This document shows, one piece after another, positions 1 to 5,235 of a stretch of DNA of 5,235 nt; within the stretch, counting starts at the first letter, position 1, and the number at the start of each line of letters is the position of its first letter. The stretch spans positions 1-5,235 of the forward strand of contig DJPQ01000033.1 of NCBI GenBank assembly GCA_002439805.1, read 5' to 3'. Source of the stretch: Bacteroidales bacterium UBA6408. Its GTDB lineage: Bacteria; Bacteroidota; Bacteroidia; Bacteroidales; UBA932. The translations under genes were made by a program, and so were the position numbers. Below the pieces are notes generated by a model, which did no database searches, was not told the origin of the DNA, and worked only from the letters and a program-made list of their open reading frames with translations.

Positions 1-116
1 CATCCCATTGTCGTTGCCTTAAAATATTTCAAATCCTCCGGCAGATGCCAAAGTAGCCCGTTGTTCTTCCCGATGGCCCCGTCCTCCGCCACCGCCGCAA
101 TTATACACTTTTCCAT
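1..116 (-). CDS. folA: Dihydrofolate reductase, N-terminal fragment (gene runs off left edge)
   Basis: DHFR reduces dihydrofolate to tetrahydrofolate with NADPH in the cytoplasm, supplying one-carbon carriers for thymidylate and purine synthesis. Only the first 38 codons plus two bases are in the window. The translation starts MEKCIIAAVAEDGAIGKN and continues with LLWHLPEDLKYFK, which matches the classic DHFR N-terminus: beta strand A (IIAAVA), the Met20-type loop with IGKN, the conserved Trp (residue 23, like E. coli W22), the catalytic acidic residue (D28, like E. coli D27) and the substrate-contacting Phe (F32, like E. coli F31). The ATG at 116-114 is the only ATG or GTG start between an in-frame TGA further upstream and the conserved strand A. 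There is no strong Shine-Dalgarno; an A-rich stretch precedes the start. The gene follows the terminator of the upstream genes, so it probably has its own promoter. Identity is very secure despite truncation; nothing can be said of the rest of the protein. Confidence 0.94.
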   Translation of the reverse strand, partial: MEKCIIAAVAEDGAIGKNNGLLWHLPEDLKYFKATTMG

Positions 117-208
117 ATTTCTATTCTTCTCTACATTATCATCAGTCCTGTCCTCAAGGCTTGAATATATAACTCCCCTAATAAATTGTATGAGCAGCGA
201 AAGGCTTC
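117..208 (-). promoter_or_regulatory. A/T-rich leader, probable folA promoter region
   Basis: This gap of about 90 bases lies between the terminator U-tract and the folA ATG and is clearly richer in A+T than the genes. Read on the minus strand it holds TACAATTTAT (190-181) and TTATATAT (172-165), either of which could be the -7/-10 element of a promoter. The TTTG at 211-208, inside the terminator U-tract, lies 17 bases upstream of the first and could be a Bacteroidota -33 element, but the spacing is short and the match to TAnnTTTG is poor. A short near-palindrome, TCAAG-C-CTTGA, lies at 164-154. The need for a promoter is inferred from the strong terminator just upstream; no exact promoter can be named with confidence. 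Confidence 0.35.
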
Positions 209-272
209 AAAAAAGCCGAAGGCGGGAAACCCTACGCGATTTTTTCATGAGCGGAGGGTTTCCGCTTCCGGC
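209..272 (-). terminator. Intrinsic terminator overlapping the 3' end of the YfhO-family gene
   Basis: On the minus strand, the arm GCCGGAAGCGGAAACCCT (272-255) pairs with AGGGTTTCCCGCCTTCGGC (233-215) and is followed at once by six T (214-209). By hand I count about 17 pairs, with one G-U, one A-C mismatch and one bulged C, around a loop of 21 bases. The innermost nine pairs (GGAAACCCT/AGGGTTTCC) are perfect. An outer GGCTTC/GAAGCC pairing (280-275 with 208-203) could extend the structure past the U-tract. The upstream arm encodes residues 909-915 of the membrane protein, and its TAG stop (234-232) sits where loop meets downstream arm. On the plus strand no T-run follows the stem, so it should act only for minus-strand transcription. 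It probably ends the mutS-glycosyltransferase-YfhO transcript before folA. Confidence 0.87.
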
Positions 273-2997
273 GTGAAGCCGTATAAACCGCTCCGGCAAC
301 TGAAAGAACCACAAGAAGAATCAGCAGGGCTGAACTTGCCGTGGATATGTGCTCCCCGACGACATAAGACTGGGGCTCGAATCGCATCACGACCTCATGT
401 TCCCCGGCCGGAAGAATCATTCCCCTCAGCATCCAGTCCCCACGGAAGATTTCCGTCGGTGTGGCAAACGACGTCGCCACAAAGCGGTCTCCAATAGTCT
501 CGCCCACTTCTCCGACAGGCCCGACCCAGGCCTTCCATCCGTCCGGATAGTAAATCTCGCTGAACATCACGGCACGAGGGGACGAAAGCCTGCATTCATA
601 GTGCAGCTCATTAGGCTCATACGACGTCATTCTGATGAAGTCCTCCGGATTCTCTTCCGAACCTCCTATTTTGGAGGCAATATCTTTGAAATCAGGTCCT
701 AAAACCACGGTGTTCGCGAGGTCTGTGTCTGCGAGAAAGTCAACCTCGTCGTTCACGGACGATGCCTCCCGCGCATCATTCACGAACCAGCAGTTGCCGA
801 AGGCATAGTCGTTCACAACCGGCGCCAGATCTTCTCCCAATATGATATACTTGCCGTTTAACATGGATGTTACTCGCAAATATGGCAAATTATCTTCCAA
901 CTCCCCGACCGTCGCGCAGCCTTCAGTCGCCTTATAGACCGAACTGATTTCTCCGGAGATGTATCTTTCAATCAAATCCTGATACCTTTGCAGCTTCACG
1001 GGGCTGTAGCCCCCGATGCACTTGTGGCGGTAGCTCTGATGCGCGTCGTTGAAAGTGTTTACGCTGAGATCCAGCACCCTGTATGACAGGCTGTTGTCCG
1101 CGAGTATGCTCTTATCGACCGGCCTTTCCCTGAACTGTGCCTCCCAGTTCTTCGGTGAGATGAAATGGTCGTTGTTCAGGTAGCGCTTGCCCACGCTGAA
1201 AAGGTCGAAAAGCACGAGCAGCCCGATGACGGTTCCGGCGATGTATGCCCTTCCCGTGCGCACAAAAGGCTCTTTCTTTCCATAAACCCAAAGCAGTATG
1301 GTCGAGGAAAGAAGAATGAGGACACAGTTCACGAGCGCGTCATGGCGCAGCATTGCCCGGCGGTCCTCCCGCAGCGCATCCGCGAGCACATCCTGCATCC
1401 CGGCATCACTCGCCGCGCTGAAATCCCCCGCAATCCCCGGGAACAGTGCCATCAGAAGGCAGAAGCCGCCCGTGAGCCCGCCTGCCCAGAGCACGGCGCG
1501 GACAACTTTCTTGTGGTTGTACTCTTCCCTGATAATCTTGTCAAGCGTCAGGAATCCGAGCAGCGGCACAGTCACCTGAAGCACCGTCAGTGCCATGGAC
1601 ACCGTCCTGAACTTGCTGTACATCGGCGCATAGTTGAACCACAGCCGCGTGAACCACATGAAATGGCTTCCCCATGCGAGGAAAACGGCTATGAGGGTCG
1701 CGGCGATAATCCACCATTTGTCCTTGCCCCTGAACAGGAACAGTCCGAGGACAAAGAGGAATATGGTGACGGCGCCGAGATACATCGGCCCGGCTGTGAA
1801 GGGCTGCGGCCCCCAGTACATAGGCAGCTGCTTCACCGTCTGCTTCACGTTCGGCTGCCCGGCGCGCCTGAGAAGTTCCTCCGTGGCGCCGTGCTTCAGA
1901 TGCGGGTCGCAGGCCGAAGCCCCGCCGTTAAAGTTGGGAATCAGCAGGTTAGGCATCTCGTCGATTCCGTAGGACCAGGCCGTTGCATATTCAAGGTCAA
2001 GACCCTTGGCCGCCGCCTTGGCCTCCTTCACGGCCTTCGCGTCGCCCGCGTGCTCAGCCTTGTCGGCCGCTAGTTCCGAGCCTCCGCGCATGGTGTATTT
2101 CGAGTACTTGTAGGTGGGAATCAGCTTGTTGGCATTCGTCGCGATTCCCACGCAGCCCACGATTAGCAGCAGCGCCGAGGCCGCGAAGAACCTCTGTATC
2201 CTCAGTCTGCGCTCCTCCTTCTTCACGCACGCCCAGATGAGCAGCGTCAGCGCATAGACGAAAATCACAATCGCCAGATAGTAGGTGATTTGCGGGTGGT
2301 TCGCCTTAATCTGGAAGCTCAGCGCGAGGGCAAAAAGCACCGACGCGAGCACCGTCTTCGGCAGCCATGTCTTCCATCCGACCGTCTTCACGGTTCCGTC
2401 ATGACCGGCATTACCCGCCGATAAGGTGTCTTCCGTCTTATACAGTCCATAACCGCCCCTAAGCCCCGACATCGCGCAGCGATAGGTATAGACAACCCCG
2501 GCGAGCACCCACGGGAAGAACGCAATGGCCTGCATCTTCGTGTTGTGCCCAACCTGAATAATCTGCATATTGTAAGAGCAGAACGCGATGGCGATGGCGC
2601 CTCCTACTGCCGGAACGAGACCGCAGCCGAAGGCGAGCATCAGCAGAAACCCTCCTAAAAGCGCGATGAAGAAATATGTCGCCGGCCGCCTGCCCGTCAG
2701 CAGCAGGTTATACATCCACTTCGTCCAGTCTCCGTCGAAATCGTCAATCGTCGCGGTCGTCGGCATGCCCCCGAACATCGAGTTCGTCCAGTGCGTCTTG
2801 TCCTCCGGATGCTGGGCGTTATATGTCAAGGCCTCGTTCGCCATACCCTTCCATGAAGATATATCTCCCTGATTCACAATCTTTCCGCTCAGAACCTGAG
2901 GCACGAAAGCATATGACAGTGCTACGAAAAACACGACGATTCCAAGATAAATCAATATCTTCTTCACTATGTCGTTTCCTGATTTCATTTTGTCCAT
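232..2997 (-). CDS. YfhO-family polytopic membrane protein (GT-C-like, probable envelope glycosyltransferase)
   Basis: This complete 921-residue protein belongs to the YfhO family. Hydrophobicity by eye gives about 14 membrane helices: near residues 13-31, 107-124, 126-142, 156-172, 214-230, 237-257, 270-287, 405-422, 428-446, 464-483, 498-519, 555-572, 583-600 and 887-905. Basic residues between them fit both ends being cytoplasmic. Family hallmarks are NQGDISSWKGM (42-52) and WTNSMFGGMPT (70-80) in the first external loop, GHNTKMQAIAFFPW (150-163), KANHPQITYY (231-240), KYTMRGGSEL (300-309), and a large external C-terminal domain (about 601-885) with SEIYYPDGW and LPAGEHEV. D45 is a candidate GT-C catalytic acid (inference). 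In Bacillus subtilis, YfhO is linked with CsbB to lipoteichoic acid glycosylation; Bacteroidota lack that polymer, so the acceptor here is unknown. The start ATG lies one base after the glycosyltransferase stop, with no Shine-Dalgarno, suggesting translational coupling; Met4 is an alternative start. Loops at 177-213 and 309-330 look longer than in the homologues I recall. Confidence 0.94.
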   Translation of the reverse strand: MDKMKSGNDIVKKILIYLGIVVFFVALSYAFVPQVLSGKIVNQGDISSWKGMANEALTYNAQHPEDKTHWTNSMFGGMPTTATIDDFDGDWTKWMYNLLLTGRRPATYFFIALLGGFLLMLAFGCGLVPAVGGAIAIAFCSYNMQIIQVGHNTKMQAIAFFPWVLAGVVYTYRCAMSGLRGGYGLYKTEDTLSAGNAGHDGTVKTVGWKTWLPKTVLASVLFALALSFQIKANHPQITYYLAIVIFVYALTLLIWACVKKEERRLRIQRFFAASALLLIVGCVGIATNANKLIPTYKYSKYTMRGGSELAADKAEHAGDAKAVKEAKAAAKGLDLEYATAWSYGIDEMPNLLIPNFNGGASACDPHLKHGATEELLRRAGQPNVKQTVKQLPMYWGPQPFTAGPMYLGAVTIFLFVLGLFLFRGKDKWWIIAATLIAVFLAWGSHFMWFTRLWFNYAPMYSKFRTVSMALTVLQVTVPLLGFLTLDKIIREEYNHKKVVRAVLWAGGLTGGFCLLMALFPGIAGDFSAASDAGMQDVLADALREDRRAMLRHDALVNCVLILLSSTILLWVYGKKEPFVRTGRAYIAGTVIGLLVLFDLFSVGKRYLNNDHFISPKNWEAQFRERPVDKSILADNSLSYRVLDLSVNTFNDAHQSYRHKCIGGYSPVKLQRYQDLIERYISGEISSVYKATEGCATVGELEDNLPYLRVTSMLNGKYIILGEDLAPVVNDYAFGNCWFVNDAREASSVNDEVDFLADTDLANTVVLGPDFKDIASKIGGSEENPEDFIRMTSYEPNELHYECRLSSPRAVMFSEIYYPDGWKAWVGPVGEVGETIGDRFVATSFATPTEIFRGDWMLRGMILPAGEHEVVMRFEPQSYVVGEHISTASSALLILLVVLSVAGAVYTASRRKRKPSAHEKIA

Positions 2998-2998
2998 A

Positions 2999-4390
2999 TT
3001 ATATCAATGATTCAAAAACTTCAGCCATCTGCCGGGTGAGCCTCCGGCGGGAATAGCGCTCAATGTCCTCCTCGTTGTCGTCGAGCCGCCCCTCCCGGAA
3101 CAGCTGCCAGCAGCGGGTGACTTCTTTCCGGATGCCCTCGGTGTCGTTCCAGTTGAACGTAACTCCGGCATGCGCCTGTTCGAGCACACGCGCCATGGCC
3201 CCGTCAGTCTGCCCGATTCCGAGCACGGGACGGCGCGAGGCGAGATATTCGAACAGCTTGCCGGGAAGTACCGCCCTGTATTCCGGCTCCTGACGCAGCG
3301 GCAGAATCAGCATCGAGGCCCCGCACTGCTCGCGCACGGCCTCGCCGTGGCTGACATAGCCGAGATTCACGAGATTCTTTCCGAGTCCCGCCGCCGAGAT
3401 GGCCTCGACAATCTGTGTGTCTGTCTTTCCGGACAGGCGTATGCGCAGTTTCACCGCAAACTCGGCGTCGCCGGCCGCAATTTCAGCCAGTGCTTTCCAG
3501 AGTTCGAGAGGATTGCCGTCCGCAGCGAAAAGCCCCGTGTGGACGATGTTGAAAAAATCCTCGTTTTCGCTTCCCGTCTCCACCTCCGAAACCCTCATCT
3601 CCTTGTCCGCCTCGTCAAAGTCATCCTCGTCGTATCCGTTTGTAATCAGTTCGACGGGCGTGGACGTCATCTCCCTGAACTCATCCTGCACGAGGGGAGA
3701 CACCGCCACCACGACATCCGCGTCGTCCAGCACGCCCTTTTCGAGCCTTTTATGCCGGCGTTCCGCCCAAGGGGTCAGTTCAAGATGCTTGAAATAGAAC
3801 ATTCTGGTCCACGGGTCGCGGAAATCGGCCACCCAAGGAGTGCCTGTCGCCGCCGCTACTTTCCTCGCTATCAGGTGCATGGAATGAGGAGGCCCCGTGC
3901 TGACAATCACATCCACAGGGTGTTCCAGCAGATATTTCTTCAGAAATTTCACCGACGGGCGAATCCACAGACAGCGCGGGTCAGGGATGAAGAAATTTCC
4001 GCGAACCCACAGCGAAATCTTCTGCCGGAGGCTTTTCTTCCGCGCATTTATCGGGTTCACTTCCGAGGCACTTTCCATCATCCCTCTCGTCCGGCCGTTT
4101 TCCCTTATGCCCGCCGCGTCTTCGCCTGCGACGACAGGAGCGTCATTTCTTCCGAACAGTTTCCTGTAAATCCCGTAAGGCTCCAGAATCGGCTGTTTCA
4201 GAATCACCGCCTCTTCCGGAATGTCGTCCTCCAGAGTCCTGTCCACCACAGTCATCTCCGGATTTTCCGGTGTGTATATCACCGGCTGCCATCCGTTCTG
4301 CGGCAGGTATTTCGCGAACTTCACCCATCTCTGCACGCCCGACCCTCCGGCCGGCGGCCAATAGTACGTTATTATCAGAACCTTTTTCAT
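2999..4390 (-). CDS. GT4-type (GT-B fold) glycosyltransferase
   Basis: This complete 463-residue protein has no signal peptide or membrane helix, so it should be cytoplasmic or peripheral. The N-terminal domain opens with a beta strand and glycine-rich acceptor-side loop (VLIITYYWPPAGGSGVQR, residues 4-21) and carries VSTGPPHSMHLIA (163-175) and ADFRDPWT (188-195), a signature of glycosyltransferases found with YfhO proteins in Bacteroidota. The C-terminal donor-binding domain begins near residue 280 (NIVHTGLF, 281-288), after the NGYDEDDF linker motif (251-258). It contains LGYVSH (343-348) and GKLFEYLASRRPVLGIG (377-393), the GT4 segment whose Glu381 usually contacts the donor sugar nucleotide. 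Residues 82-120 and 255-279 look like variable polar or acidic linkers. The gene begins 30 bases after the mutS stop and ends one base before the YfhO-family start, so it is probably co-transcribed with both. No good Shine-Dalgarno is seen; an AGGGAG lies too far upstream of the ATG. Donor and acceptor cannot be read from sequence. Confidence 0.92.
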   Translation of the reverse strand: MKKVLIITYYWPPAGGSGVQRWVKFAKYLPQNGWQPVIYTPENPEMTVVDRTLEDDIPEEAVILKQPILEPYGIYRKLFGRNDAPVVAGEDAAGIRENGRTRGMMESASEVNPINARKKSLRQKISLWVRGNFFIPDPRCLWIRPSVKFLKKYLLEHPVDVIVSTGPPHSMHLIARKVAAATGTPWVADFRDPWTRMFYFKHLELTPWAERRHKRLEKGVLDDADVVVAVSPLVQDEFREMTSTPVELITNGYDEDDFDEADKEMRVSEVETGSENEDFFNIVHTGLFAADGNPLELWKALAEIAAGDAEFAVKLRIRLSGKTDTQIVEAISAAGLGKNLVNLGYVSHGEAVREQCGASMLILPLRQEPEYRAVLPGKLFEYLASRRPVLGIGQTDGAMARVLEQAHAGVTFNWNDTEGIRKEVTRCWQLFREGRLDDNEEDIERYSRRRLTRQMAEVFESLI

Positions 4391-4420
4391 GTCTCAGTGA
4401 TTTTTCGGGTCTCCCTGGTT

Positions 4421-5235
4421 CTACAGCCCCATCTTTTCCTTCATCGACCTCAGCAGGTCAAAGGCCTGGAGCGGGGTCATCGAGTTGAGGTCAGCCTTGT
4501 CGAGGTCTTCCTTGAGGGAGGAGAGCAGCGGGTCTTCGAGCTGGAAGAAGCTCAGCTGGAGCGAGCCGTCGCTTTCCACACGGCCTTCCTTGACATTGTG
4601 CGGCCTGACGGAGCCAGTCTCGGACGCGGCGGCTCTTTTGGCTGTCTTCATCAGCGGCGTCCTGACGTCGTCAGCCTCCAGCTCCGCGAGCGTGCGTTCC
4701 GCCGACTCAATCACCTGCGGCGGCATCCCGGCCATCCTTGCCACGTGCAGACCGAAGCTGTGCGCCACACCGCCCTCGACCATCTTGCGCAGGAAAATGA
4801 CCTGCCTGCCCACCTCCTTGACGGCGATGTGGTAGTTGCGGATGTGCGGATAGACGCCCTCCATGTCGTTCAGCTCGTGATAGTGCGTCGCGAAGAGGGT
4901 CTTTGCACCGTGCCCGTATTCGTGGATGTATTCGACGATGCCGCGCGCTATGGACATTCCGTCGTAGGTCGATGTGCCGCGTCCGATTTCGTCGAGAAGC
5001 ACGAGCGAGCGGGCGCTGAGGTTGTGGAGAATCATCGAGGTCTCGAGCATCTCCACCATGAACGTCGATTCTCCCCGGGATATGTTGTCGGACGCGCCCA
5101 CACGGGTGAATATCTTGTCGAACCACCCGATTTCAGCCTTCTTCGCCGGAACGAACGACCCTATCTGCGCGAGCAGCACGATGAGCGCCGTCTGACGCAG
5201 GAGCGCCGACTTACCGGCCATGTTCGGGCCCGTGA
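4421..5235 (-). CDS. mutS: DNA mismatch repair protein MutS, C-terminal ATPase part (5' end off right edge)
   Basis: MutS binds mismatches as a clamp and uses ATP to recruit MutL. The window holds the last 270 codons plus two bases; the mismatch-binding, connector, lever and clamp domains are off the right edge. The frame runs open to the edge and starts at the P-loop TGPNMAGKS (Walker A, 5207-5230), so the ATG at 5221 is an internal Met, not a start. Further motifs are the MutS signature SRGESTFMVEM (5048-5080), Walker B and D-loop LVLLDEIGRGTSTY (4964-5005; catalytic Glu at 4988-4990), the FATHYHEL switch (His at 4883-4885) and VAHSFGLHVARMAGMP, the helix-turn-helix dimerisation segment. 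Near the C-terminus QLSFF (4544-4558) matches the beta-clamp-binding motif known from Bacillus MutS, and the tail ends in a short helical TPLQAFDLLRSMKEKMGL. GPNMAGKS and the lack of an Smr domain exclude MutS2. All ATPase motifs are intact. The stop is TAG at 4423-4421, with no terminator before the next gene. Confidence 0.97.
   Translation of the reverse strand, partial: TGPNMAGKSALLRQTALIVLLAQIGSFVPAKKAEIGWFDKIFTRVGASDNISRGESTFMVEMLETSMILHNLSARSLVLLDEIGRGTSTYDGMSIARGIVEYIHEYGHGAKTLFATHYHELNDMEGVYPHIRNYHIAVKEVGRQVIFLRKMVEGGVAHSFGLHVARMAGMPPQVIESAERTLAELEADDVRTPLMKTAKRAAASETGSVRPHNVKEGRVESDGSLQLSFFQLEDPLLSSLKEDLDKADLNSMTPLQAFDLLRSMKEKMGL

Noticed and set aside
203..217. The small hairpin GGCTT-TTTTG-AAGCC as a separate terminator.
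   Set aside because: It has only five pairs and consumes the U-tract that belongs to the much stronger hairpin at 215-272. It is better seen as part of the extended terminator structure.
61..276. A 71-codon open frame on the plus strand across the left-edge region.
   Set aside because: It runs antisense through the folA start, its leader and the terminator. The opposite strand has a clear DHFR N-terminus, and this frame has no recognisable content.
1165..2073. A 302-codon open frame on the plus strand, opposite the YfhO-family gene.
   Set aside because: It lies wholly inside a well-supported gene on the other strand. Its translation is rich in His, Arg, Pro and Glu with no recognisable domain, as expected for the antisense of a G+C-rich coding sequence with few stops.
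3399..3797. A 132-codon plus-strand frame, Ser-rich, opposite the glycosyltransferase gene.
   Set aside because: It is a shadow of the glycosyltransferase frame, with low-complexity Ser/Ala/Thr composition and no motif.
4391..4420. GGGAGACCCGAAAAA after mutS as a possible terminator.
   Set aside because: The GGG/CCC stem has only three pairs and is followed by A rather than T on the transcribed strand.
5219..5221. The ATG near the right edge as a MutS start codon.
   Set aside because: It is the Met inside the Walker A motif GPNMAGKS; the frame stays open upstream (T-G-P-N) to the window edge, so the true start is outside.

Overview
The window is an ordinary chromosomal segment from a bacterium of the phylum Bacteroidota, most likely order Bacteroidales. 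The evidence is a long YfhO-family membrane protein carrying the GHNTKMQ and NQGD motifs that I associate with Bacteroidota homologues, its adjacent GT4-type glycosyltransferase with ADFRDPWT, a MutS C-terminus of Bacteroidota type, and translation starts without clear Shine-Dalgarno sequences. Coding sequence is rich in G+C at third codon positions. The genus cannot be fixed from this sequence.

All four recognisable genes lie on the minus strand, so they are read from the right end to the left. Gene 1 (4421-5235, running off the right edge) is the C-terminal ATPase part of the mismatch-repair protein MutS. Thirty bases later comes gene 2 (2999-4390), a complete cytoplasmic glycosyltransferase. 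One base after its stop, gene 3 (232-2997) starts; it is a complete 921-residue polytopic membrane protein of the YfhO (GT-C-like) family. A strong intrinsic terminator (209-272) closes this run. Unusually, its upstream arm is the last codons of gene 3 and the stop codon lies at the loop/stem junction. After an A/T-rich leader of about 90 bases, gene 4 (1-116, running off the left edge) begins. It is the N-terminus of dihydrofolate reductase (folA), which is cut by the window edge.

Genes 1-3 look like one transcription unit. The glycosyltransferase and YfhO protein are plausibly partners: one could build or charge a sugar donor or lipid-linked intermediate on the cytoplasmic side, and the other could transfer sugar outside the membrane. 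MutS (DNA repair) and DHFR (folate metabolism) have no obvious functional link to them. There are no mobile elements, CRISPR arrays, RNA genes or plus-strand genes that I can support. I see no new system here; the points worth a second look are the coding-sequence-embedded terminator, the tight glycosyltransferase-YfhO coupling and two apparent insertions in the YfhO protein.
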